DNA of 64,000 nt from positions 87,751,540 through 87,815,539 of the forward strand of contig CM068839.1 in NCBI GenBank assembly GCA_028554795.2, read 5' to 3'. This DNA is from Sinohyriopsis cumingii. Its lineage: Eukaryota > Mollusca > Bivalvia > Unionida > Unionidae. The first letter of the stretch is position 1. The number at the start of each line of letters is the position of its first letter. Positions 1 to 9,720 of the stretch are shown piece after piece. The translations under genes and the position numbers were made by a program. The notes beneath the pieces were generated by a model. That model did not search any database. It had not been told where the DNA came from and saw only the letters and a list, made by a program, of their open reading frames with translations.

Positions 1-713
1 TTTTTAAATATAAATTATTACAAAAAGTGCACGTGTAAGATTTATAAATTCTTTGATTGATCTTTTTATTCTGGCTGTGTCATACAGCAGTTGGATATTT
101 AAAATCAGTTATAATCCTTATTACTGCAGCATATATACTTGTTAATTATTCTGACCAAGCATTATGCTATGAGAATTGCATTGCATAAATGGAAATATAT
201 TGTACTGCAAACCCACTTCCTCACATCCGACACTGTTATCTGTTCAATGAATGTATTCTACAAGTATGCTCAGTGGCATGAATATGTGTTTTCTCTGAAA
301 TGTTTCAAACTTAATGCAAAATAATGGTGAAAGACAAACGTTAATTCAAATAAAGCATCACACACATACACACGAATGCAACAAGTGTATACAGACAGGA
401 TGTCTTTCTTTGTCATACTATTTACACCGATAAATCAACAATAACTACTTAAAAGTGTTTTATTCAATCTTTAAATTCGGAAAAATGTGAGAAATACAAT
501 AAAACTCAAGAAATATTTATTTGTTGGTATTCCGCAGCGTGACAAATGGAACGTAACGCTCAGTGTAATTTCGACAATTTAGAACAAATGTTCATAACCG
601 ACAAAAAGATTTCAAAGAAACTATATATGTAATCTTTACTTTTTCGATCTACAAGTAAATAGCTGCAGGATACAGCTAATGGTGTACATTTCAAAAGGGA
701 AATGGGATGAAAT
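1..713. repeat. AT-rich left block, A type (no gene seen)
   Basis: This gene-free AT-rich stretch opens every A monomer (equivalents begin at each unit start). Compared with C it lacks about 23 net bases just after CATACAG near 101. In C the missing segment is flanked by ACAG on both sides, so a slippage or microhomology deletion is likely. A 61-codon open stretch (139-324, + strand) recurs in every A monomer. It begins with TTG, not ATG, and resembles nothing I recognise, so I do not call it a gene. The origin of this block is unknown. Confidence 0.8.
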
Positions 714-1088
714 TGTCTCGAAGTAATTGTAACCAAAGTGTACTAAAAGATTACATAGCTCGCCTCTTTGAAGTAATTATAAAAAATGTAAAAACCGAGT
801 ATGTATCTCAACAATTTGGTGTAATTTTAACCAGAGTACTAAAGCCGAGTAAATATCTCAACTCGTTGAAGCAACTGTATAACTGTAACAAGAGTAATAA
901 ATGAGTATATATCTCAACTCTCTGAAGTAATTGTAACCAAAGTACAATAAATGATTACATAGCTCATCTCTTAGAGGTAATTGTAACTAGTCTAATAAAC
1001 TATTACATATCTCAGCTCTTCCAAGCAATTGTAAACAAAATGTAATAAATAACAGCTTAGATGACCTCTTCGATGCATGTAATAGTCT
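714..1088 (+). repeat. ~50-bp minisatellite, A, U1 (beta)
   Basis: Eight diverged head-to-tail repeats are seen. The shared GTAATT-like core starts at 723, 773, 821, 871, 927, 977, 1025 and 1075, giving spacings of 50, 48, 50, 56, 50, 48 and 50. The typical unit reads GAAGTAATTGTAACCAAAG, then AATAAATGATTACATA and a GCTCATCTCTT-like end. This copy has AAAAAATGTAAAAACC and TTAGAGG. Repeats at the same rank in different monomers match better than neighbouring repeats. The minisatellite is therefore older than the HOR. Confidence 0.9.
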
Positions 1089-1118
1089 TCAGTTTACATA
1101 ATAAAACTAATTATCATG

Positions 1119-1696
1119 CAGGTCAAAGGTCTTGGTGAGGTCGATGCACATCATGTAGAGTGGTTGACCTTGCTCTGTGTTCTTCTCTTGGAGTTGTCGT
1201 ATGGAAAATATCCTGTCTGTCGTCGACCTGCCTGCATTAAAGCCGCACTGGGATTCCAGGTGCACACTGTCCGCCAGCAACTGCAGCCTGTTGAATATAA
1301 TGCGGGCATACACGTTGCCAACGATGCTCAGAAGCGAGATCAAGCGAGATCCCTCTGTAATTATTACAGTCACTGAGGTCGCCATTGTTTTTGTAAACGG
1401 TATCTCGCGCATGTCTTGGGGATCCGCTCCTTCCTCCCAGCAGAGACAAAGTAGCTCATGCAGTGGCTGAAGCAATGTTTGTTTCCCACGTTCGATAGCT
1501 TCGGGCGGGATGATGTCACTACCTGGTGCTTTGTCGTTTGGGAGGGAGTCGATTGCTTTGCTGAGCTCCTCTAAGGTGGGCACTTTGTCGAACTCATCCA
1601 TGGTGGGCAGTTTTTATGCTGCTAGGGGCCGCATCGGTGACTGACATTTCTTGGGAGTATAGCTCTAGGTAGTGTTCCACCCATCTGGCCATCTGT
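1119..1696 (-). mobile_element. LINE RT fragment, A type, U1
   Basis: Antisense piece of a non-LTR retrotransposon ORF2. The longest frame (1601 down to 1107, 164 codons) shows the pre-RT motif KAPGSD (res 24-29), RT blocks LLSIVGNVYARIIFNRLQ (90-107) and SQCGFNAGRSTTDRIFS (117-133), and motif A as CIDLTKTFD (152-160) with the first catalytic Asp (res 154) intact. It stops four codons later where LINE homology ends. Motifs B-E with the YADD box and the endonuclease are absent. Residues ~66-85 are read out of the family frame, between a frame loss shared by all copies and an A-only 10-base duplication that restores it. The linker is deleted by the A|B junction. The family wording (YKN-GD, CNNYRGISLLS) is widespread in metazoan LINEs. 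I do not assign a clade. Confidence 0.9.
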
Positions 1697-1703
1697 CATA
1701 CTT
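1690..1703. other. Fixed A|B deletion junction
   Basis: LINE sequence reads CCATCTGT to 1696, where C continues with TGCTCACAG. Here it jumps to CATACTTAATGC, which is left-block sequence equivalent to A position ~308. About three bases (CAT) fit neither parent, as in end-joining. Roughly 0.71 kb of monomer end and 0.31 kb of the next monomer start are lost. The identical junction is present at 12699, 18892, 25088, 31282, 35074, 38868, 47463, 53656, 57451 and 63587, so it predates HOR amplification. Confidence 0.93.
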
Positions 1704-2105
1704 AATGCAAAATAATGGTGAAAGACAAACGTTAATTGACATAAATCATCGCACACATACACACGAATGCAACAAGTGTATACAGACATGATGTCTTCCG
1801 TCGTCATACTATATACACCGGCTAATCAACAATAACTACTTAAAAGTGTTTAATTCAATTTTTAAATTCACAAAAAATGTGAGAAATACAATAAAACTCA
1901 AGAAATCTTTATTTGTTGGTATTCCGCAGCGTAACAAATGGAACGTAACGCCCAGTGTAATTTCGACAATTTAGAACAAATCTTCATATGCGACAAAAAG
2001 ATTTCAAAGAAACTATATATGTAATCTTTACTGGTTCGATCTACAAGTAAATAACTCCAGGATTCAGTTTATGGTGTACATTTCAAAAGGGAAATGGGAT
2101 GAAAT
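1697..2105. repeat. AT-rich left block, B type, 5'-truncated
   Basis: B monomers begin directly with CATACTTAATGC and align to A from about position 308 onward, so their first ~0.31 kb is missing. B is recognised by TTCATATGCGAC, AACTCCAGGATTCAG and, in the adjacent tract, GTAAGCAAAG. Equivalents start at 12700, 18893, 25089, 31283, 35075, 38869, 47464, 53657, 57452 and 63588. I see no gene in it. Confidence 0.85.
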
Positions 2106-2480
2106 TATCTCGAAGTAATTGTAAGCAAAGTGTACTAAAAGATTACATAGCTCGCCTCTTTGAAGTAATTATAAACAATGTAATAAACGAGTATGTATCT
2201 CAACTATTTGATGTAATTGAAACCAGAGTATTAAAGCCGAGTAAATATCTCAACTCGTTGAAGTAACTGTATAACTGTAAAAAGAGTAATAAATAAGTAT
2301 ATATCTCAATTCTCTGAAGTAATTGTAACCAAAATACAATAAATGATTACATAGCTCATCTCTTCAAGGTAATTGTAACTAGTCTAATAAACTATTACAT
2401 ATCTCAGCTCTTCCAAGCAATTGTTAACAAAATGTAATAAATAACAGCTTAGATGACCTCTTCGATGCATTTAATAGTCT
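2106..2480 (+). repeat. ~50-bp minisatellite, B, U1
   Basis: B copy with GTAAGCAAAG in repeat 1, TTGAAACCAGAG in repeat 3 and the B variant GCAATTGTTAAC in repeat 7. Confidence 0.88.
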
Positions 2481-2511
2481 TCAGTTTACATAATAAAAAC
2501 TAATTATCATG

Positions 2512-3497
2512 CAGGTCAATGCTCTTGGTGAGTTCAATGAACATCATGTAGAGTGGTTGACCTTGCTCTGTGTTCTTCTCTTGGAGTTGTCGTATGGAAA
2601 AGATCATGTCTGTCGTCGACCTGCCTGCTTTAAAGCCGCACTGGGATTCCAGGTGCACACGGTCCACCAGCAACTGCAGCCTGTTGAGCATAATGCGGGA
2701 ATACACTTTGCCAACGATGCTCAGAAGCGAGATCCCTCTGTAATTATTACAGTTACTGAGGTCGCCATTGTTTTTGTAAACGGTATCTCGCGCATATCTT
2801 GGAGGACCGCTCCTTTCCTTCCAGCAGAGACAAAGTAGCTCATGCAGCAGCTGAAGCAATGTTGGTTTCCCACGTTCGATAGCTTTGGGCGGGATGCTGT
2901 CACTACATGGTGCTTTGTCGTTTGGGACGGAGTCGATTGCTTTGTTGAGCTCCTCTAAGGTGGGCACTTTGTCGAGCTCCTCTATGGTGGGCAGTTTTTA
3001 TGCTGTTAGGGCTGCATCGGTGACTGACATTTCTTGGGAGCATAGCTCTGAGTAGTGTTCCACCCATCTGGCCATCTGTTGCTCACAGTCAGTGATCTCC
3101 TCTCCCGTCAGAGATTTCTGGCGGACGATCCCTTTCACCATAGGGCCTAGAGCCTTCTTGATATCACAGTACATACCTTGGATGTTTCCGGATTCGGCAC
3201 TGCGCTGGAGTCCTTCACATAGTTGTTACCAGTACTCGTTCGCGCACTGTCTAGCGATGTGTTGGGTGTTGCTTCGAGCGCTTCTGAGATCAGCAAGCAT
3301 CCGTTCATTAGGGCATTTTTTGTAAGCTTTGAAGGCTTTTCATTTGTCTTCGATTATTGGTTCTATCCTTGATAGATGTGCGCTGAACTAGTGCCAAACG
3401 TGGCCATGGCTGTGCTGTAGATGACACCCTTCATGGCGCTCCACATGGCTGTGGCATCGTGATCTGGCAGGTCTTGGAGTGCCTGGTCCAGGGCTAG
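2512..3497 (-). mobile_element. LINE linker-RT fragment, B type, U1
   Basis: Reading right to left there are three parts. The first is a linker (LALDQALQDLPDHDATAMW, then YSTAMATFG) with a 22-base B-only deletion near 3391 that removes the region C encodes as ERPSQDWFN. The second is the ALGP-K/RWVEHYSEL region, ending in a stop just before PTIEELDK. The third is the RT start (2967-2500, 155 codons). Motif A reads FIELTKSID, with Glu for the catalytic Asp. VYSRIMLNRL is shared with U8B. Confidence 0.9.
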
Positions 3498-3766
3498 TAT
3501 GAGAATACAAGAGTATATCACAATTATGCTCATGCAGCTCTGAGATTTTTTCAGAGACGTACGAAAATTCAATCAAAATCCAATTAAACATTTTATAATT
3601 TCATTTGTATTAAATGTTCTAATTCGAGGTTATTAAAAGCTTATTACATGAATAAACTGCACAATTTTGCAGGTGCCACATTTTACTTAAATAAAAACAG
3701 ACACCATGAAAAAGGAAAAATCAGCCAAATATATTCATATATTACCAAAACATAATGCAAATAGAC
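3498..3766. repeat. AT-rich right flank, B type
   Basis: This stretch lies between the 5' end of the antisense LINE piece and the next monomer. It contains TTTCATTTGTATTAAATG, AAAAGCTTATTACATG and ACTTAAATAAAAACAG, and ends in ATGCAAATAGAC. Equivalents end at 8576, 14769, 20962, 27158, 40938, 49532 and 59521. The exact LINE/flank boundary is uncertain by tens of bases, and no gene is seen. Confidence 0.75.
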
Positions 3767-4504
3767 TTTTTTTTATATAAATTATTACAAAAAGTGCACA
3801 TGTAAGATTTATAAATTCTTTGGTTGATCTTTTTTATTCTGGCTGTGTCATACAGGAAATGTTTTTTAAACTAAACAGGCATTGGATATTGAAAATCAAT
3901 TATAATCCTTATTATTGCAGCATATATACTTGTCAATTATTCTGGCCAAGCATTATGCCATAAGAATTGCATTGCATAAATGGAAATATATTGTACTGCA
4001 AACCCACTTCCTCACATCCGACCCTGTTATCTGTTCAATGAATGTATTCTACAAGTATCCTCAATGGCATGAATATCGGTTTTCTTTGAAATCTTTCAAA
4101 CTTAATGCAAAATAACGGTGAAAGACAAACGTTAATTCAAATAAAGCATCACACACATACACACGAATGCAACAAGTGTATACAGACATGATGTCTTCCT
4201 TCGTTATACTATATACAAGGGCTGATCAACAATAACTACTTAAAAGTGTTTTATTCAATTGTTAAATTTGTAAAACATTTGAGAAATACAATAAAACCCA
4301 AGAAATTTGTATTTGTTGGTATTCCACAGCGTGACAAATGGAACGTAATTCCCAGTGTAATTTCGACAATTTAGAACAAATCTTCATAACCAACAAAAAG
4401 ATTTCAAAGAAACTATATATGTAATCTTTACTGGTTCGATCTACAAGTAAATAGCTGCAGGATTCAGTTAATGGTGTACATTTCAAAAGGAAATGGGATG
4501 AAAT
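3767..4504. repeat. AT-rich left block, C type (no gene seen)
   Basis: This is the full-length version of the left block. It is marked by GCATTGGATATTG, CAATGGCATGAATATCGG and TTGTAAAACATTTGAG. Equivalents start at 8577, 14770, 20963, 27159, 40939, 49533 and 59522. It probably best preserves the ancestral monomer start, since it carries the segments that A (near 101) and B (first 0.31 kb) lack. I see no convincing gene on either strand. Confidence 0.82.
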
Positions 4505-4879
4505 TATCTCGAAGTAATTGTAACCAAAGTGTTCTAAAAGATTACATAGCTCGCCTCTTTGAAGTAATTATAAACAATGTAATAAACGAGCATGTATCTC
4601 AACTATTTGATGTAATTGAAACCAGAGTATTAAAGCCGAGTAAATATCTCAACTCGTTGAAGTAACTGTATAACTGTAAAAAGAGTAATGAATAAGTATA
4701 TATCTCAATTCTCTGAAGTAATTGTAACCAAAATACAATAAATGATTACATAGCTCATCTCTTCAAGGTAATTGTAACTAGTCTAATAAACTATTACATA
4801 TCTCAGCTCTTCCAAGCAATTGTAAACAAAATGTAATAAATAACAGCTTAGATGACCTCTTCGATGCATTTAATAGTCT
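4505..4879 (+). repeat. ~50-bp minisatellite, C, U1
   Basis: C copy with TGTTCTAAAAG and GTAATGAATAAG, variants shared only with U2C and U8C. Confidence 0.88.
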
Positions 4880-4910
4880 TCAGTTTACATAATAAAAACT
4901 AATTATCATG

Positions 4911-5920
4911 CAGGTCAATGGTCTTGGTGAGTTCAATGAACATCATGTAGAGTGGTTGACCTTGCTCTGTGTTCTTCTCTTGGAGTTGTCGTATGGAAAA
5001 GATCATGTCTGTTGTCGACCTGCCTGCTTTAAAGCCGCACTGGGATTCCAGGTGCACACGGTCCGCCAGCAACTGCAGCCTGTTGAGTATAATGCGGGCA
5101 TACACTTTGCCAACGATGCTCAGAAGCGAGATCCCTCTGTAGTTATTACAGTCACTGAGGTCGCCATTGTTTTTGTAAACGGTATCTCGCGCATATCTTG
5201 GGGGACCGCTCCTTTCCTTCCAGCAGAGACAAAGTAGCTCATGCAGCGGCTGAAGCAATGTTGGTTTCCCACGTTCTATAGCTTTGGGCGGGATGCTGTC
5301 ACTACCTGGTGCTTTGTCGTTTGGGTGGGAGTCGATTGCTTTGCTGAGCTCCTCTAAGGTGGGCACTTTGTCGAGCTCATCCATGGTGGGCAGTTTTTAT
5401 GCTGCTAGGGGCCGCATCGGTGACTAGCATATCCTGGGAGTATAGCTCTGAGTAGTGTTCCACCCATCTGGCCATCTGTTGCTCACAGTCAGTGATCTCC
5501 TCTCCCCTCAGAGATTTCCGGGGAACGGCCCCCTTCACCGTAGGGCCTAGAGCCTTCTTGATACCACAGTACATACCTTGGATGTTTCCGGACTCGGCAG
5601 TGTGCTGGAGTCCTTCACATAGTTGTTACCAGTACTCGTTCGCGCACTGTCTAGCGATTGTGTTGGGTGTTGCTTCGAGCACTTCTGAGATCAGCAAGCG
5701 TCCGTTCATTAAGGCATTTTTTGTAACGTTTGAAGGCTTTTCGTTTGTCTTCGATTATTGGTTCCATCCTTGATAGATGTGCGTTGAACCAGTCCTGGCT
5801 GGGCCGTTCCTTTGTGCCAAACATGGCCATGGCTGTGCTGTAGATTGCACCCTTCATGGCGTTCCACATGGCTGTGGCATCGTGGTCTGGCAGGTCCTGG
5901 AGTGTCTGGTCCAGGGCTAG
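4911..5920 (-). mobile_element. LINE linker-RT fragment, C type, U1 (most complete form)
   Basis: This is the longest LINE form in the array. The linker frame 5995-5651 has DHDATAMWNAMKGAIYSTAM, QDWFNAHLSRMEPIIEDKRK and LADLRSARSNTQH. Next come the frame 5574-5377 (GIKKALGPTVKG, RWVEHYSELYSQ) and the RT frame 5384-4899 (161 codons). RT has KAPGSD 24-29, CNNYRGISLLSIVGK 79-93, QCGFKAGRSTTDMIFS 115-130 and FIELTKTID 149-157, Glu replacing the motif-A Asp at 151. An extra T near 5659 and a one-base shift at the A-run near 5394 separate the frames. The run before GTAACG at 5715 has six T here, so the linker frame stays open through it. No endonuclease and no YADD half. Confidence 0.92.
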
Positions 5921-6190
5921 TATGACAATACAAGAGTATATCACAATTCTACTAGTACAGCTCTGGGATTGTTTCAGAGACGTACGACCATTCAATCAAA
6001 ATGCAATTAAACATTTTATAATTTGATTGGTATTGAATGTTCTAGTTCGAGGTTATCAAAAGCAAATTACATGAAAGAACTGCACAATTCTGCAGGTGCC
6101 ACATTTTACTTATATAAACACATGTACCATGGAAAAGGAAAAAAATAGCCAAATAGATTCATATATTACCAAAACATAATGCAAATAGAC
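5921..6190. repeat. AT-rich right flank, C type
   Basis: This flank is homologous to the B right flank but has TTTGATTGGTATTGAATG, AAAAGCAAATTACATG and ACTTATATAAACACATG. It ends at the unit boundary. Equivalents end at 11000, 17193, 23389, 29583, 33376, 37170, 43362, 45764, 51957, 55752 and 61888, including all hybrids whose right part is C. No gene is seen. Confidence 0.75.
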
Positions 6191-6906
6191 TTTTTTTAAA
6201 CATAAATTATTACAAAAAGTGCACGTGTAAGATTTATAAATTCTTTGATTGATCTTTTTTATTCTGGCTGTGTCATACAGCAGTTGGATATTTAAAATCA
6301 GTTATAATCCTTATTACTGCAGCATATATACTTGTTAATTATTCTGACCAAGCATTATGCTATGAGAATTGCATTGCATAAATGGAAATATATTGTACTG
6401 CAAACCCACTTCCTCACATCCGACCCTGTTATCTGTTCAATGAATGTATTCTACAAGTATGCTCAGTGGCATGAATATGTGTTTTCTCTGAAATGTTTCA
6501 AACTTAATGCAAAATAATGGTGAAAGACAAACGTTAATTCAAATAAAGCATCACACACATACACACGAATGCAACAAGTGTATACAGACAGGATGTCTTT
6601 CTTTGTCATACTATTTACACCGATAAATCAACAATAACTACTTAAAAGTGTTTTATTCAATTTTTAAATTCGGAAAAATGTGAGAAATACAATAAAACTC
6701 AAGAAATATTTATTTGTTGGTATTCCGCAGCGTGACAAATGGAACGTAACGCTCAGTGTAATTTCGACAATTTAGAACAAATGTTCATAACCGACAAAAA
6801 GATTTCAAAGAAACTATATATGTAATCTTTACTTTTTCGATCTACAAGTAAATAGCTGCAGGATTCAGCTAATGGTGTACATTTCAAAAGGGAAATGGGA
6901 TGAAAT

Positions 6907-7281
6907 TGTCTCGAAGTAATTGTAACCAAAGTGTACTAAAAGATTACATAGCTCGCCTCTTTGAAGTAATTATAAACAATGTAATAAACGAGTATGTATC
7001 TCAACAATTTGATGCAATTGTAACCAGAGTACTAAAGCCGAGTAAATATCTCAACTCGTTGAAGCAACTGTATAACTGTAACAAGAGTAATAAATGAGTA
7101 TATATCTCAACTCTCTGAAGTAATTGTAACCAAAGTACAATAAATGATTACATAGCTCATCTCTTCAAGGTAATTGTAACTAGTCTAATAAACTATTACA
7201 TATCTCAGCTCTTCCAAGCAATTGTAAACAAAATGTAATAAATAACAGCTTAGATGACCTCTTCGATGCATTTAATAGTCT
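6907..7281 (+). repeat. ~50-bp minisatellite, A, U2 (alpha)
   Basis: Alpha copy (CTTCAAGG in repeat 6) with GATGCAATTG in repeat 3, shared only with U3A. Confidence 0.88.
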
Positions 7282-7311
7282 TCAGTTTACATAATAAAAC
7301 TAATTATCATG

Positions 7312-8307
7312 CAGGTCAAAGGTCTTGGTGAGGTCGATGAACATCATGTAGAGTGGTTGACCTTGCTCTGTGTTCTTCTCTTGGAGTTGTCGTATGGAAA
7401 AGATCATGTCTGTCGTCGACCTGCCTGCTTTAAAGCCGCACTGGGATTCCAGGTGCACACTGTCCGCCAGCAACTGCAGCCTGTTGAATATAATGCGGGC
7501 ATACACGTTGCCAACGATGCTCAGAAGCGAGATCAAGCGAGATCCCTCTGTAATTATTACAGTTACTGAGGTCGCCATTGTTTTTGTAAACGGTATCTCG
7601 CGCATATCTTGGAGGACCGCTCCTTTCCTCCCAGCAGAGACAAAGTAGCTCATGCAGCAGCTGAAGCAATGTTGGTTTCCCACGTTCGATAGCTTTGGGC
7701 GGGATGCTGTCACTACATGGTGCTTTGTCGTTTGGGACGGAGTCGATTGCTTTGTTGAGCTCCTCTAAGGTGGGCACTTTGTCGAGCTCCTCTATGGTGG
7801 GCAGTTTTTATGCTGTTAGGGCTGCATCGGTGACTGACATTTCTTGGGAGCATAGCTCTGAGTAGTGTTCCACCCATCTGGCCATCTGTTGCTCACAGTC
7901 AGTGATCTCCTCTCCCGTCAGAGATTTCTGGCGGACGATCCCTTTCACCATAGGGCCTAGAGCCTTCTTGATATCACAGTACATACCTTGGATGTTTCCG
8001 GATTCGGCACTGCGCTGGAGTCCTTCACATAGTTGTTACCAGTACTCGTTCGCGCACTGTCTAGCGATGTGTTGGGTGTTGCTTCGAGCGCTTCTGAGAT
8101 CAGCAAGCATCCGTTCATTAGGGCATTTTTTGTAAGCTTTGAAGGCTTTTCATTTGTCTTCGATTATTGGTTCTATCCTTGATAGATGTGCGCTGAACTA
8201 GTGCCAAACGTGGCCATGGCTGTGCTGTAGATGACACCCTTCATGGCGCTCCACATGGCTGTGGCATCGTGATCTGGCAGGTCTTGGAGTGCCTGGTCCA
8301 GGGCTAG
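7312..8307 (-). mobile_element. LINE fragment, A/B hybrid, U2
   Basis: The RT end (low coordinates) is A type with motif A FIDLTKTFD. The rest is B type. It inherits both the A-only 10-base duplication and the B/C-only one-base insertion, so the RT frame that is open in pure A and pure B copies is broken into two overlapping frames (7713-7300 and 7777-7430). It keeps GFKAGRSTTDMIFS, closer to the family pattern than the common A reading GFNAGRSTTDRIFS. Confidence 0.9.
7547..7563. other. A-to-B crossover interval in U2
   Basis: The last A-specific signal is the 10-base duplication ending at about 7546. The first B-specific base is T at 7564 (AGTTACTG rather than AGTCACTG). The switch therefore lies in about 17 bases that A and B share. 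Confidence 0.9.
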
Positions 8308-9314
8308 TATGAGAATACAAGAGTATATCACAATTATGCTCATGCAGCTCTGAGATTTTTTCAGAGACGTACGAAAATTCAATCAAAATCCAATTAAACA
8401 TTTTATAATTTCATTTGTATTAAATGTTCTAATTCGAGGTTATTAAAAGCTTATTACATGAATAAACTGCACAATTTTGCAGGTGCCACATTTTACTTAA
8501 ATAAAAACAGACACCATGAAAAAGGAAAAATCAGCCAAATATATTCATATATTACCAAAACATAATGCAAATAGACTTTTTTTTATATAAATTATTACAA
8601 AAAGTGCACATGTAAGATTTATAAATTCTTTGGTTGATCTTTTTTATTCTGGCTGTGTCATACAGGAAATGTTTTTTAAACTAAACAGGCATTGGATATT
8701 GAAAATCAATTATAATCCTTATTATTGCAGCATATATACTTGTCAATTATTCTGGCCAAGCATTATGCCATAAGAATTGCATTGCATAAATGGAAATATA
8801 TTGTACTGCAAACCCACTTCCTCACATCCGACCCTGTTATCTGTTCAATGAATGTATTCTACAAGTATCCTCAATGGCATGAATATCGGTTTTCTTTGAA
8901 ATCTTTCAAACTTAATGCAAAATAACGGTGAAAGACAAACGTTAATTCAAATAAAGCATCACACACATACACACGAATGCAACAAGTGTATACAGACATG
9001 ATGTCTTCCTTCGTTATACTATATACAAGGGCTGATCAACAATAACTACTTAAAAGTGTTTTATTCAATTGTTAAATTTGTAAAACATTTGAGAAATACA
9101 ATAAAACCCAAGAAATTTGTATTTGTTGGTATTCCACAGCGTGACAAATGGAACGTAATTCCCAGTGTAATTTCGACAATTTAGAACAAATCTTCATAAC
9201 CAACAAAAAGATTTCAAAGAAACTATATATGTAATCTTTACTGGTTCGATCTACAAGTAAATAGCTGCAGGATTCAGTTAATGGTGTACATTTCAAAAGG
9301 AAATGGGATGAAAT

Positions 9315-9689
9315 TATCTCGAAGTAATTGTAACCAAAGTGTTCTAAAAGATTACATAGCTCGCCTCTTTGAAGTAATTATAAACAATGTAATAAACGAG
9401 CATGTATCTCAACTATTTGATGTAATTGAAACCAGAGTATTAAAGCCGAGTAAATATCTCAACTCGTTGAAGTAACTGTATAACTGTAAAAAGAGTAATG
9501 AATAAGTATATATCTCAATTCTCTGAAGTAATTGTAACCAAAATACAATAAATGATTACATAGCTCATCTCTTCAAGGTAATTGTAACTAGTCTAATAAA
9601 CTATTACATATCTCAGCTCTTCCAAGCAATTGTAAACAAAATGTAATAAATAACAGCTTAGATGACCTCTTCGATGCATTTAATAGTCT
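9315..9689 (+). repeat. ~50-bp minisatellite, C, U2
   Basis: Matches the U1C copy at offset 4810 with no difference that I noticed. Confidence 0.88.
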
Positions 9690-9720
9690 TCAGTTTACAT
9701 AATAAAAACTAATTATCATG

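Larger units (their letters stand above)
1..6190 (+). repeat. HOR unit U1 (A-B-C, beta haplotype)
   Basis: Monomers are A 1-1696, B 1697-3766 and C 3767-6190. The first two bases of the T-run are outside the window. The A monomer carries the beta variants: GATGCACATC in the LINE part, TTAGAGG in the minisatellite, and the private run AAAAAATGTAAAAACC at about 781. U8 shares these, together with GAGCATAATGCGGG in B and TGTTCTAAAAG in C. U8 is therefore its closest relative although it lies 37.17 kb away. Confidence 0.95.

Noticed and set aside
100-135. TTATTACTGCAG as a 3' splice site of a host exon
   Set aside because: The downstream frame has an early stop in nearly all copies and no matching donor or exon partner was seen.
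139-324. 61-codon open frame recurring in A and, slightly longer, in C left blocks
   Set aside because: It begins with a non-ATG codon, shows no recognisable family, and its persistence is explained by recent copying of the satellite.
714-1088. CRISPR-like array of ~50-bp repeats
   Set aside because: Repeats abut directly and are diverged, with no constant repeat alternating with unique spacers. The context is eukaryotic satellite.
1490-1506. CENP-B-box-like GTTCGATAGCTTCGGGC in A monomers
   Set aside because: It matches eight of nine core bases (C for the central A) and lies in RT codons. With one mismatch allowed, about one hit per 6-kb unit on both strands is expected by chance, and B and C lack it.
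1622-1807. 61-codon minus-strand frame across the A|B junction
   Set aside because: It straddles a deletion junction between unrelated sequences, so there is no reason to expect a product.
4430-4445. GGTTCGATC resembling a tRNA/SINE B box
   Set aside because: Only the first seven bases fit, there is no A box at the right distance upstream, and no SINE structure or tail follows.
4908-5237. Plus-strand open frame of 109 codons (and 86-97 codon versions in A) repeated in every monomer
   Set aside because: It is the antisense shadow of the RT frame. It contains no recognisable domain and its length follows codon use on the other strand.
6105-6135. TATATAAAC as a TATA box ahead of each unit
   Set aside because: The stretch is generally AT-rich, B flanks lack it, and there is no supporting initiator or coding region downstream.
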